Source: Burkholderiales bacterium (GTDB lineage: Bacteria > Pseudomonadota > Gammaproteobacteria > Burkholderiales > SG8-41). From it: a stretch of DNA of 64,000 nt. Of this stretch, positions 16,930-25,988 are shown one piece after another. Location: NCBI GenBank assembly GCA_022841375.1, contig JALHRQ010000009.1, positions 94,949 to 158,948 of the forward strand, written 5' to 3'. The position numbers and the translations under genes were made by a program. Every line of letters begins with the position of its first letter. The stretch's first letter is position 1. The notes under the pieces are model-generated. The model was not told the origin of the DNA and did no database searches. It saw nothing but the letters and a program-made list of their open reading frames with translations.

Positions 16930-17946
16930 ATGAAAACGATAAATAAAGCAGTTGCAACATCCCAGTTTAGTTTCTGCAAAATGTTTTTTAGTGCGGCAGC
17001 AAGCATCCTGCTGATCGCCGGATTTAACCAAACTTGGGCACAGGACGCCTACCCTACAAAAGATATCCAGTTGATCATCCCGTTTGCCCCGGGGGGTGGC
17101 GTTGACCAGTTCGGACGAACAGTGGCCCGAGTTCTTAATGATGAAAAGATCGTCAATAAGCCGATTCAAGTTGCGAACAAACCCGGGGCTGGTGGTGCCA
17201 ATGGAATGGCTGAAATGGTCAAGAGGAAAGGCGACCCCAACCTGTTGTTGGGTATCGCGACCCATGCTGTGGTGACCCCTTTGATGTTGGGTACTCCACA
17301 TTCATACAAGAACATGACTCCTATTGCCAAGATATTCTCTGAATATGTTTTACTTGTTGTCAGAACAGAATCCCCGATCAAGACACTTAAGGATCTCGAA
17401 GCGCTCATCCGCAAGGATGTTTCCAAAGTAAAGATTGGCGGTGCTTCAATTGGCAGTTCTGATCACATAACAATTGCGAAATTCGTTCGTGCGGTTGGAG
17501 CTGACGCATCAAAAATGACCTTCCTTGCCTATTCTGGTGGCGAGTCCAATGCCGCCATTCTTGGTGGGCATGTAGATGCTGGAATGGGTGGTCTTGATCT
17601 AATCGACCTTGTAACAGCTGGAAAAATGCGGGTTCTGGCGATCAGTTCCGCACAAAGGCTTGGGGGTGATTTCAAAGCAATACCTACCTTTGTTGAGCAA
17701 GGTTACGATGTGACTCATTCAACGTGGCGCGGTATCTTTGGCCCTCCTGAGATGCCCGCACCCGTGGTTCAGTTTTGGCGCGATTCATTGGCAAAAATGG
17801 TAAAAACCAATGCATGGAAAGCCGAGCTCACTAAAAATCAATGGGTAGATACTTTTGAGTCCTCGGATGCATTTCTTGCCTCACTTAACAAAGACCAAGA
17901 GTCCTACAGCGTCTTGCTACAGCAACTGGGTCTTGTGAAAAAATGA
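16930..17946 (+). CDS. Tripartite tricarboxylate transporter substrate-binding protein (Bug/TctC family), copy 2
   Basis: A 338-residue periplasmic receptor with a signal peptide ending near TWAQ (residue 37), then YPTKDIQLIIPFAPGGGVD and the GAGGANG motif. ATG 16930 is preferred to the in-frame ATG 16918 because GGAGG lies just before it. Its stop overlaps tctB (ATGA), so this receptor is most likely the dedicated partner of the TctA/TctB membrane complex that follows. Confidence 0.92.
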   Translation: MKTINKAVATSQFSFCKMFFSAAASILLIAGFNQTWAQDAYPTKDIQLIIPFAPGGGVDQFGRTVARVLNDEKIVNKPIQVANKPGAGGANGMAEMVKRKGDPNLLLGIATHAVVTPLMLGTPHSYKNMTPIAKIFSEYVLLVVRTESPIKTLKDLEALIRKDVSKVKIGGASIGSSDHITIAKFVRAVGADASKMTFLAYSGGESNAAILGGHVDAGMGGLDLIDLVTAGKMRVLAISSAQRLGGDFKAIPTFVEQGYDVTHSTWRGIFGPPEMPAPVVQFWRDSLAKMVKTNAWKAELTKNQWVDTFESSDAFLASLNKDQESYSVLLQQLGLVKK

Positions 17947-18473
17947 GCCAACCTCGCCGTTCAGTGCTTAATGTGCTGAAGGGCACGTGGGGGGAGGCAG
18001 CATTTACAGTAATGCTGCCTCTTTTCGCTGGGCTTTATATTTGGCAGGCGATGCAGGTGACTGAACCTCCCAGCAATATTTCTATTGGTCCCAGAACATT
18101 CCCGCTCTTGGTGGGCTGGGCGATGCTTGCAACATCCCTTCTTCTTTGCTGGAAACTCTTGGTAAAGATGCTTGGGGGGCAAGCGTCTCAGGATGCTTTT
18201 GTGCCTGCGGAGGATGAAGAAACCGCGATCCGAGATTGGCTGGCGGTAGCTGTTGTGGTCGGCGTGATTGCCTTTCTTTGTGCGGCCTTGGAGCCGATTG
18301 GCTTCGTCGTTTCGATATTTATATTTCTATCTGTACTTTCAAACTTTTTTTCACCAAGGCGGTGGATTACAAATACAGCAATTTCGATGTTATTCAGCGT
18401 GTTCTTTTATTGGCTATTTACTCGCGTCCTTGAGATTCCACTGCCCAACGGTATCCTAACCGGTTTATTTTAA
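17943..18473 (+). CDS. tctB: Tripartite tricarboxylate transporter small membrane subunit TctB
   Basis: A 176-residue protein with four membrane helices (about 17-35, 52-72, 98-117 and 121-160) and the family segment SNISIGPRTFPLLVGWAML. It is the small subunit of the secondary transporter that works with TctA and a periplasmic receptor. It overlaps the receptor gene by four bases and is followed nine bases later by tctA. Confidence 0.9.
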   Translation: MSQPRRSVLNVLKGTWGEAAFTVMLPLFAGLYIWQAMQVTEPPSNISIGPRTFPLLVGWAMLATSLLLCWKLLVKMLGGQASQDAFVPAEDEETAIRDWLAVAVVVGVIAFLCAALEPIGFVVSIFIFLSVLSNFFSPRRWITNTAISMLFSVFFYWLFTRVLEIPLPNGILTGLF

Positions 18474-18482
18474 GGGGCTTAT

Positions 18483-19979
18483 TTGGAAAGTTTTTCTGGG
18501 GTACTCACTGGATTTGCAATAGCGCTGCAGCCTATGAATCTCCTTTATGCACTGTTTGGTACAGTGCTGGGGACGGCAATTGGTGTTTTGCCAGGAATCG
18601 GCCCGTCTTTGGCTATATCCCTTCTTCTGCCATTTACCTACAAGCTCGTTGATCCCGTTGGCGCATTTATCTTATTTGGTGGAATCTTCTATGGCGCGAT
18701 GTATGGGGGCTCAACCACCACGATCCTGCTCAACACGCCTGGGGAAAGTTCCTCGGTAGTGACAGCAATTGATGGTTACCGGATGGCTCGGCGAGGACGC
18801 GCAGGAGCTGCTCTGGCCACTGCGGCTATTGGTTCATTTATCGCTGGGACCATCGCTACATTTCTTTTGATGATTCTTGCGCAACCCTTGGTGGAGTTTG
18901 CGCTTAAGTTTGGTCCATCCGAATATTTTGCATTAATGGTCCTTTCGTTATGTACCGTCACAGCAATCGGTGGAGGCGTGCCCGTCAAGGCCGCATTCTC
19001 GACCCTATTAGGATTGGCCATAGGCACGGTGGGAATCGAAAACACCAGTGGGCAACTGCGATTTACATTTGGGCAGGCTGCATTATTCGACGGCATCGGT
19101 GTTGTCGTCGCTGCAATCGGCTTATTCGCCGTAAGCGAAGTTCTATTCGGATTGGGAAATTTACGAAAGCAAACCAGTGCTCGGCTTATAGAAGCCGGTT
19201 CACTTTGGATGACCAAGGAAGAGTGGCGCAGATCCGTTTTTCCATGGTTACGAGGCTCAATGATCGGGTTCATTGTCGGCGTCCTTCCCGGAGCAGGAGC
19301 CACGATTGCGACGTTTATGTCATACGGTATAGAGCGCCGTGTATCCAGTCATAAAGATGAATTCGGCCATGGCGCCATTGAAGGTGTTGCTGGCCCTGAG
19401 GCTGCAAATAATGCTTCAGCTGGAGGGGCGCTTGTTCCTTTATTAACTTTGGGGATACCCGGGTCTGCGACCGCGGCAGTGATGCTTGCAGCATTTCAAG
19501 GTTACGGTATTAACACTGGGCCTTTGCTGCTGCAAAAACACCCGGACTTGGTGTGGGGACTGATTGCCAGCCTCTACATTGGGAACGTAATGCTCTTAAT
19601 TCTGAATCTTCCTTTAGTAGGATTGTGGGTAAAACTACTGAAAATTCCAGAGTCATTGTTGTATCCGATGATTCTTGCGTTCAGTACGTTGGGGGTATAC
19701 AGCCTGGGCAGGGAGATCGCAGATCTTTATTTGATGTTCGGGATCGGGATTCTGGGTTTTTTGCTGCGCAGATACTGCTTCCCCCTCGCGCCAGTCATAT
19801 TGGGGTTGGTTCTTGGTCCGATGCTCGAAACCGAGTTCAGACGTGCGCTTCTCGGTAGCCAGGGAAATTGGATGGTGTTGTTTGACCGGCCGATGGCAGC
19901 AAGCATACTGGTGCTTGCACTAATAATGGTTTTGTTTCCCTTTATTAGCAGGCTACTTGCAACAAAAAGCAGGTCATAA
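18483..19979 (+). CDS. tctA: Tripartite tricarboxylate transporter large membrane subunit TctA
   Basis: A 498-residue channel subunit with about 12 helices. The family signatures are visible: [22 protein letters not shown] near 38-59, [15 protein letters not shown] near 74-88, and [17 protein letters not shown] in the second half. A TTG start at 18483 is inferred; AAGGGG lies just upstream and the family N-terminus begins here. Last gene of the first operon, convergent with the second LysR gene. Confidence 0.92.
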   Translation: MESFSGVLTGFAIALQPMNLLYALFGTVLGTAIGVLPGIGPSLAISLLLPFTYKLVDPVGAFILFGGIFYGAMYGGSTTTILLNTPGESSSVVTAIDGYRMARRGRAGAALATAAIGSFIAGTIATFLLMILAQPLVEFALKFGPSEYFALMVLSLCTVTAIGGGVPVKAAFSTLLGLAIGTVGIENTSGQLRFTFGQAALFDGIGVVVAAIGLFAVSEVLFGLGNLRKQTSARLIEAGSLWMTKEEWRRSVFPWLRGSMIGFIVGVLPGAGATIATFMSYGIERRVSSHKDEFGHGAIEGVAGPEAANNASAGGALVPLLTLGIPGSATAAVMLAAFQGYGINTGPLLLQKHPDLVWGLIASLYIGNVMLLILNLPLVGLWVKLLKIPESLLYPMILAFSTLGVYSLGREIADLYLMFGIGILGFLLRRYCFPLAPVILGLVLGPMLETEFRRALLGSQGNWMVLFDRPMAASILVLALIMVLFPFISRLLATKSRS

Positions 19980-19998
19980 CGGAAGGTCGAAAATAACC

Positions 19999-20928
19999 TT
20001 AAGCACCAGTACTAACTGGGGGGCTTTGAAGACTCGACTTGCTCCATGACGGCGAGCACATCTGGATAAAGTCATATACGTATTTCTGTAAATGACGTTT
20101 GCGATTAATAAGCAGGCTGGTAATTGAAGGCGCGAAAAGATGTTTTGCGGGAATTGCACGAAGGCCCGCATCTTTATTGGAGTTGAACGTGACTTCAGAC
20201 AGCACAGCGATCCCGAGTGATTGCTCAACGCAAGTTTTAATCACATCCGCATCAATCGCACTCACCGAAAGCGTGGGATTCAATCCCTCCTTTTCAAAGG
20301 CGCGGATTAATTCCCTGCGACCGGTGAATTGCGGTTCATAGGTAATCAAGGGATATTGCGCGATGCTTTTAAGGGTAAGCCGGGTTTGCTGCAACAGCTT
20401 GTGTCTTCGGGGAACGATGACAACCCGGTCAAATTGACGCCAGGGCACAACGATGACACTCCCTTTGTCGGGCGGGGCATCGGTTGTCACACCAATGTCA
20501 GCCTCTCCCGAAGCCACCATATTGGTAATTTGTTCCGGATTTCCATGACGGAGAATCAACTTTACTTTTGGGTGGTAATTCGCAAACAACTTCATGACCT
20601 CGGGTAGTACATACCGGGCCTGGGTATGAGTTGTTGCTATTACCAGCGTTCCTATATTGGGTTGCCGCCGCTCCCTGGCCACAGATTCAATATTCTGGAT
20701 TTCTTCCAGGACGCGACGTGCATAAGCAACTATTCTTTCCCCGTCGGCTGTAACCCCGGAAAGTCTGTTTCCGGCCCTTACAAAAATGTCGAGACCCAGT
20801 TCAATTTCCAGTATCCGAACCTGCTTGCTGATGCCCGGCTGCGAGGTATGAAGGGCTGCAGCAACTTTCGAAATGTTGAGATCGTTTTGCGCGATCTCGA
20901 CGATGTAGCGGCATTGACGAAGATTCAC
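19999..20928 (-). CDS. LysR-family regulator, CysB/Cbl-like
   Basis: A 309-residue regulator with an N-terminal helix-turn-helix (NISKVAAALHTSQPGISKQVRILE, residues about 18-41) and an effector domain containing TTHTQARYVLP. Both features resemble the CysB/Cbl branch, which often responds to sulfur or small anionic ligands. It starts with GTG at 20928 and is divergent from the second operon, with two inverted repeats between them. It may couple this operon to sulfur or selenium status; that is speculation. Confidence 0.9.
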   Translation of the reverse strand: MNLRQCRYIVEIAQNDLNISKVAAALHTSQPGISKQVRILEIELGLDIFVRAGNRLSGVTADGERIVAYARRVLEEIQNIESVARERRQPNIGTLVIATTHTQARYVLPEVMKLFANYHPKVKLILRHGNPEQITNMVASGEADIGVTTDAPPDKGSVIVVPWRQFDRVVIVPRRHKLLQQTRLTLKSIAQYPLITYEPQFTGRRELIRAFEKEGLNPTLSVSAIDADVIKTCVEQSLGIAVLSEVTFNSNKDAGLRAIPAKHLFAPSITSLLINRKRHLQKYVYDFIQMCSPSWSKSSLQSPPVSTGA

Positions 20929-20966
20929 GATAGACTATTCCATAAGGTTATGGCTTGTTCCATTTT

Positions 20967-20999
20967 ATTCTTATTAAGAATAGTTGGTGAATGCTATTC
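20967..20999. promoter_or_regulatory. Overlapping inverted repeats, probable LysR operator of the second operon
   Basis: A perfect palindrome ATTCTTA-T-TAAGAAT (20967-20981) fits T-N11-A. It overlaps a second perfect repeat GAATAG-N10-CTATTC (20978-20999). Both sit between the divergent lysR start (20928) and the crotonase start (21026), as expected for LysR recall and activation sites. Confidence 0.65.
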
Positions 21000-21025
21000 T
21001 TTTTAAATATTTCAAGGAGGAATCT

Positions 21026-21820
21026 GTGGATTATTCAAGCTATAAGCATCTCGACATTCAACGCAACGGCCGGATTCTGACTTTAAAAATAAATCGGCCT
21101 CCGATGAATCCGATCCACTTTGATCTCCATAACGAATTTTCGCGGATTTTCTACGATGTGCAGGTCGATCACGAATCCGATGTGATTGTTTTGACCGGCG
21201 CAGGAAATGTGTTTTCCGCGGGCGGTGACATTCCGATGATGCAGAGGCGCATTGATGATCCGGAGCTCTTTAATCGCAAGAATCTGGAGATGAAAAAAAT
21301 GATCTTCGGCTTGCTGGATCTTGAGAAGCCGATCATTGCCCGCGTCAACGGTGACTGCATTGGACTTGGGGCGACCCTGGCTTTGCTGTGCGACATCATC
21401 ATTTCAGTCGATGACGCCCGCTTTGGTGATCCACACGTGAAAATGGGATATGTGGCCGGCGATGGCGGAGCGGTGATTTGGCCGCAACTCGTGGGCTTCG
21501 CACGGGCAAAAGAGTATTTGCTGACTGGCGACATGCTTTCCGCGGTGGAGGCTGAGCGTATCGGGCTCATCAACCATGCAGTGCCGCGCGACAAATTTGA
21601 TGAGAAGGTAAACGCACTTACCGCCAAACTGGCTGCCGGATCCACCAAGGCCATCAAGTGGACCAAGACTTGCACAAACATCCCGCTTCGACAACTGGCC
21701 CACTCGATCATGGATGCTTCTCTTGCCTATGAGGCCATCACCAATATGGGTGCTGACCACCAGGAGGCCGTGACGGCTTTCCAGGAAAAGCGGAAACCTA
21801 AATTTACGGGCGGTTATTGA
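21026..21820 (+). CDS. Enoyl-CoA hydratase/isomerase family (crotonase fold) with atypical active site
   Basis: A 264-residue crotonase-fold protein starting at GTG 21026 after a strong AAGGAGG. The oxyanion-hole segments are present (FSAGGDIPMM; NGDCIGLGATLALLCD). The two catalytic glutamates of classical hydratases are not: their places read GATLALLCD and FGDPHVKMG. An aspartate in GDGG, next to the second site, is typical of a divergent branch. It may be an isomerase, hydrolase or decarboxylase instead of a hydratase. First gene of the second LysR-controlled operon. Confidence 0.87.
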   Translation: MDYSSYKHLDIQRNGRILTLKINRPPMNPIHFDLHNEFSRIFYDVQVDHESDVIVLTGAGNVFSAGGDIPMMQRRIDDPELFNRKNLEMKKMIFGLLDLEKPIIARVNGDCIGLGATLALLCDIIISVDDARFGDPHVKMGYVAGDGGAVIWPQLVGFARAKEYLLTGDMLSAVEAERIGLINHAVPRDKFDEKVNALTAKLAAGSTKAIKWTKTCTNIPLRQLAHSIMDASLAYEAITNMGADHQEAVTAFQEKRKPKFTGGY

Positions 21821-21875
21821 GCCGGGAATTGCCGTCTAAAAAACCCGAATAAAACCGATTTCAAGAAAAAAATTC

Positions 21876-23096
21876 ATGTCAAAAGCTCTCGAACACCTTC
21901 GCGTTCTCGATATGAGTCGCGTGCTTGCTGGCCCCTTTCTGGCGCAGAACCTCGCCGACTTTGGTGCTGACGTCATCAAGGTTGAGCGTCCTCATCACGG
22001 AGATGAGACGCGAACATTTCCTCCTTACCTCAAACGGGCCGACGGCACGCAAACGGAGGACTCGGCTTACTATATGTCGATTAATCGGGGAAAACGGTCG
22101 GTCACGATCGATATATCCAAACCCCTGGGGCAGGATTTGATCAAACAGCTGGCGGCCCAGTCGGATGTGCTGATCGAGAACTACAAGGTTGGAGATTTGA
22201 AACGCTATGGCCTTGATTACGAAAGCATCAAGGCCGTTAAACCCGACATCGTTTACTGCTCGATTACCGGCTTCGGGCAAACCGGCCCGTACCGCAACCG
22301 GCCGGGGTATGACTATATTTTCCAGGCCATGAGCGGGCTTATGAGCATTACCGGCGAGCGTGATGATTTGCCGGGTGGCGGCCCGGCCAAGGTCGGGCTC
22401 GCGATCTGTGATGTGATCACGGGAATATATTCAAGTTTCGCAGTGATGGCGGCCTTGGCGTATCGTGACAAGAGTGGCGAAGGTCAGCACATTGACATGT
22501 CTCTTCTTGATGTCGCCATCGCAACGATTTCCCACATCAACATGAACTATCTGGTTGGGGGCATCGTTCCAAAGCGTATGGGTACCGCGCATCCGAGCAT
22601 TGTTCCCTATCAGGTTTTTAATGCTGCTGACGGACAAATGGTTGTTGCGGTTGGAAACGATACCCAGTTTTCAAAGTTATGCCAGACCCTCGGATTGGTT
22701 GCGCTTCCTGCGGATGAGCGCTTCCGCACCAATGTGAGTCGCGTCAAGAATCGGGATGAACTGGTGCCGATTATTCAAGCGAAATTCCGGGAAAAACCTG
22801 TCGCTTACTGGATCGAAACGCTCACTGGAATTGGTGTTCCTTGCGGACCAATCAACAACATCAAGCAGGTCTTTGATGATCCGCACATAAAATACCGGGG
22901 CATGCGGGTTGAGGTTGACCATCCGCGAGGTGGAAAGGTTTCGATGCTTGCCAATCCAGCACGCTTGTCAGTGACCCCGGCTTCATACGATAGAGTCCCT
23001 CCGCAGCTTGGCGAGCACACGCATGAAGTGCTGCGTAGCGTATTGAATCTCGATGATCAGACGATCGAAGCGTTAACCTGCGCGGGAGTGATTTAG
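21876..23096 (+). CDS. Family III CoA-transferase (CaiB/BaiF type), third paralogue
   Basis: A 406-residue CoA-transferase more distant from copies A and B than those are from each other. Conserved parts include LAGPFLAQNLADFGADVIKVE, TGFGQTGPY and the expected nucleophilic aspartate D179 (GLAICDVITG). It lies between the crotonase and the selenoprotein gene and probably provides or recycles the CoA ester used by the crotonase. No clear Shine-Dalgarno precedes ATG 21876; the frame start matches the family N-terminus. Confidence 0.92.
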   Translation: MSKALEHLRVLDMSRVLAGPFLAQNLADFGADVIKVERPHHGDETRTFPPYLKRADGTQTEDSAYYMSINRGKRSVTIDISKPLGQDLIKQLAAQSDVLIENYKVGDLKRYGLDYESIKAVKPDIVYCSITGFGQTGPYRNRPGYDYIFQAMSGLMSITGERDDLPGGGPAKVGLAICDVITGIYSSFAVMAALAYRDKSGEGQHIDMSLLDVAIATISHINMNYLVGGIVPKRMGTAHPSIVPYQVFNAADGQMVVAVGNDTQFSKLCQTLGLVALPADERFRTNVSRVKNRDELVPIIQAKFREKPVAYWIETLTGIGVPCGPINNIKQVFDDPHIKYRGMRVEVDHPRGGKVSMLANPARLSVTPASYDRVPPQLGEHTHEVLRSVLNLDDQTIEALTCAGVI

Positions 23097-23263
23097 AGCG
23101 GTGAGGAGACTTGATTGAACACTTTTTACGGTTTCCATGCGGATATCGAAAAATATCCCCTTGTTTACTGAATAGCTTCCCTGGCTTTCCGAAGAGGATC
23201 CGGAGCCAGTGGTCGTGTTTTAAAAGAATATTTAGGTTGGCACTAACAGAAAAGGACATTCAA

Positions 23264-23806
23264 ATGAGCGATGAATTGTTACTGCTTGTTCCGGAGGCAC
23301 CTGCTGCAGAGCCGGAGGCCGTAAGTGCCGGACAGCGCAAGCCTGACGTAAATGCTTTGCGAATCGGCTTGCTGGATAACAGCAAGGCAAATGCCGATCA
23401 TCTGCTGCGGATGCTGTCCGAACATGTCGCTGATGAGATGAGAGTCAAGTCAGTCACTTCGCTCCGTAAGGGCAGTGTCGCCATCCCTGCAACGGCTCAA
23501 GTGCTTGACCAATTGGCGCACGAGTCGGATCTCGTCCTCAGCGCCATGGCCGATTGAGGGTCATGCACGTCGTGGAGTGTCCACGACATGTGTGAAATGC
23601 GTAAGCGCGGAGTTTCCGCAGCGGTTATTTGCTCGGAACCCTTCGTGAAGCTCGCAAAAACGCAGGCGAAAGTGTTTGGGGTGCCTGACCTCGCTTTAAT
23701 TGTCATACCGCATCCTCTGGGTGGATTGGACATTGAAGGGGTCAAGGCCCGCGTTGAAGTGGCTAATCCACAATTGCTGTCTTTGATCAGGCAGATTTCC
23801 AGATGA
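23264..23806 (+). CDS. UGSC-family selenoprotein (TGA at 23555-23557 read as selenocysteine)
   Basis: One reading frame of 180 residues, interrupted only by TGA at codon 98. With selenocysteine there, the sequence reads ADUGSCTSWSVHDM, the hallmark of the UGSC family, whose members carry U or C at this place. Homology-like sequence continues on both sides (LLDNSKANAD before; FGVPDLALIVIPHPLGG after). A hairpin typical of bacterial SECIS elements starts five bases after the TGA. ATG 23264 follows AAAAGGA. The stop overlaps the next start (ATGA). The family's reaction is not established to my knowledge; U98 and C101 could form a redox pair. Automatic annotation would split this into two short ORFs. 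Confidence 0.85.
23562..23594 (+). promoter_or_regulatory. Bacterial SECIS-like hairpin for selenocysteine insertion
   Basis: The upper stem is seven perfect pairs (GTCGTGG 23569-23575 with CCACGAC 23581-23587) closed by the loop AGTGT, which contains the GU expected for SelB binding. A single C/A mismatch separates it from six more pairs (23562-23567 with 23589-23594, two of them G-U). The loop starts 18 bases after the TGA, inside the known bacterial range of about 16-37. Confidence 0.8.
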
Positions 23807-24921
23807 ATTCACTTGAGGCTTGGATCGAGCAACCCGATACGACCGTTCGTTCCGGGAATGACATCAAGAAGGTCAACAGGTTGTTTCAGCAGCGCGGTTG
23901 GAGTGACGGTCTGCCCATTATTCCGCCAACCCCCGAACGGGTTCGGGAAATGCTGTCTTATTGCGATCGCCCCTGGGATCTTCCCGTCGGGAAAGTGGCG
24001 CCACGGTACGGTGAAGCCACGCCGATCCGGCTTGCAATCAATGCGGTGATGGCAGGATGTGAGCCCGAGTATTTTCCGGTGGTGATGGCTGCCGTCGATG
24101 CCATGTGCGATCCCGCCTTCAATCTCTATGCGCTACAGGCCACAACACATCCTTGCGCCCCTTTGCTGATTGTGAACGGTCCCATCGCGCGCGAATTGAA
24201 TATCAACGCCGGCATTAACGCATTTGGTCAGGGCAGGCAGGCAAATTCCACCATTGGACGTGCAATCCGGCTAACGCTAATGAATATCGGCGGGGGTTAT
24301 CCCGGAGCCGGAGATATGGCAACCCAGGGCGCCCCATCAAAGTTCAGCTATTGCGTTGCCGAGAACGAGGCCGAGAACCCGTGGACTTCCTTAAGCCTGG
24401 AACGCGGCTTTGACCAAAACACCAGCACGGTCACGGTTGTTGGTGCTGAACCCCCGCACAATGTTAATGATCACGCCAGCAGCACCGGCACAGGCATTCT
24501 GAAAATGGTTGCCGGAACAATGAGAACCACCGGCAACAATGACATTTATAACTATCAGGAAGGAACCTATCCGCAGCCACTGGTTATCTTTGGCCCGGAG
24601 CACGCGAAAACTGTTTATGCAGACGGATACGGCAAGGAAAAGATACGCGAATACCTGTTTGAGCACGCACGGGTGCCGATGGGGGAATTCTCACAGGAGA
24701 ACATAGACAGCAGATTTCGCCGCAAGTATGGCGATGCGCCTCTGGAATTGCTTATTCCGATCTTCAAGCGGCCGGAGGATTTATTGATCGCTGTCGTAGG
24801 TGGCCCCGGGAAACATTCGGTTGTCATCCCGACATTTGGGGCGACAAAAGCGATAACTCGAGCAATATCCCACGCGGACGGTCGCCCCGCACACTTGATC
24901 AGTGATTTGAAAGTTAATTAA
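23803..24921 (+). CDS. Conserved protein of unknown function coupled to the UGSC selenoprotein
   Basis: A 372-residue protein I cannot assign to a characterised family. It has no signal peptide or membrane helix, so it is probably cytoplasmic. Notable segments are RGWSDGLPIIPPTPERV (31-47), AVMAGCEPEYFPVV (81-94), TTHPCAPLLIVNGP (114-127) and NIGGGYPGAGDMATQGAPSK (161-180). Cysteines at 54, 86, 102, 118 and 184 could serve metal or thiol chemistry. Its ATG overlaps the selenoprotein stop, so the two are probably made together and may form one enzyme. A reductase role is speculation. Confidence 0.7.
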   Translation: MNSLEAWIEQPDTTVRSGNDIKKVNRLFQQRGWSDGLPIIPPTPERVREMLSYCDRPWDLPVGKVAPRYGEATPIRLAINAVMAGCEPEYFPVVMAAVDAMCDPAFNLYALQATTHPCAPLLIVNGPIARELNINAGINAFGQGRQANSTIGRAIRLTLMNIGGGYPGAGDMATQGAPSKFSYCVAENEAENPWTSLSLERGFDQNTSTVTVVGAEPPHNVNDHASSTGTGILKMVAGTMRTTGNNDIYNYQEGTYPQPLVIFGPEHAKTVYADGYGKEKIREYLFEHARVPMGEFSQENIDSRFRRKYGDAPLELLIPIFKRPEDLLIAVVGGPGKHSVVIPTFGATKAITRAISHADGRPAHLISDLKVN

Positions 24922-24951
24922 AAGATCCAAAAAACCAGCAAGGAGGAGCAT

Positions 24952-25929
24952 ATGAAACGGTTCAAAAAATCCCTGGTATTTGCATTTATTGGCTTAATTG
25001 CATTGCCTGTATTTGCACAGAACGCGGCCAAGGATTACCCAACAAAATCTGTGCGCTGGATAGTTACGTTCACACCCGGTGCATCCAACGATTTCGTGGC
25101 CCGATTAATGGCAGGCAAGCTGTCTGAACTGCTGGGGCAGCAATTCATTGTTGATAATCGGGGTGGTGCGGGCGGTCTGATCGGGGCCGAAACCGTTGCT
25201 ATCGCGCAACCCGATGGATATACGCTGCTGTTTACCAACCCGGCCCCGAACATCAATGCGCCTTTGATGGCAGCCAAGGCGCCCTACAGCCTTGATGATT
25301 TTTCTCCCATTATTTACTTCGGGTTCACACCACTAATTATTGCTGCACATCCCTCCTTTCCAGCCAAAAATCCCAAGGAATTAATCGCTTCGTTAAAAGC
25401 GAATCCGGGCAAATACACCTGGGGTTCATCCGGGAACGGAAGCAGCCTTCACATCGGTCTGGCCCTGTTTCAGGGTGCAACCGGCGTAAACGTGATTCAC
25501 GTCCCCTACAAGGGCACAGCCCCTGCGCTTTTGGATTTGGTTAGCGGCCAGATTCAGCTCATGCACACCACCAAGGTGTCTTCAGATGGCCAGGTTAAGT
25601 CCGGGCGCGTAAAAATTCTTGCGGTTGCAAGCGCAAAACGCAGTCAAGGGCTCCCGGATGTTCCGACTCTCTCTGAATATGGCATTAAGGACGCTGAAGC
25701 CGTAACTTGGTTTGGTATGGCCGCCCCTGCCAAAACGCCACGCGCTATTATCGACAAGCTCAATGCCGCTTCGAATAAGGTGCTTGCAATGCCTGATATA
25801 AAGAAGCGCCTTGAAGAAAATGACGTCGATATTCAAGGTGGAACACCCGAGGAATTCGGCCGTTTTATGAAAAAAGAAGCCGAGCGGCTTAATCAGCTCA
25901 TTAAAGCGGGTGTCATCAAAAAGGGCTAA
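24952..25929 (+). CDS. Tripartite tricarboxylate transporter substrate-binding protein (Bug/TctC family), copy 3
   Basis: A 325-residue periplasmic receptor with a signal peptide ending at VFAQ (residue 23), then YPTKSVRWIVTFTPGASND, GGAGGLIGAE, PDGYT and HVPYKGTAPA. A strong AAGGAGGAG precedes ATG 24952. No membrane subunits are adjacent; it may share TctA/TctB from the first operon or act as a sensor, as proposed for some orphan Bug proteins. Confidence 0.92.
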   Translation: MKRFKKSLVFAFIGLIALPVFAQNAAKDYPTKSVRWIVTFTPGASNDFVARLMAGKLSELLGQQFIVDNRGGAGGLIGAETVAIAQPDGYTLLFTNPAPNINAPLMAAKAPYSLDDFSPIIYFGFTPLIIAAHPSFPAKNPKELIASLKANPGKYTWGSSGNGSSLHIGLALFQGATGVNVIHVPYKGTAPALLDLVSGQIQLMHTTKVSSDGQVKSGRVKILAVASAKRSQGLPDVPTLSEYGIKDAEAVTWFGMAAPAKTPRAIIDKLNAASNKVLAMPDIKKRLEENDVDIQGGTPEEFGRFMKKEAERLNQLIKAGVIKKG

Positions 25930-25988
25930 ATTCATCCGTAATAATTGCCTCTTTTTTTGTTGGAGGTGATTTCAATGATGAGGGTGAT

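Noticed and set aside
19982..20010. Possible terminator between tctA and the second LysR gene (AAGGT with ACCTT)
   Set aside because: Only five pairs and no T-run on either strand, so too weak to call.
23588..23806. Separate 72-residue ORF after the TGA
   Set aside because: It is the C-terminal part of the UGSC selenoprotein; its ATG is an internal methionine codon within the conserved region.
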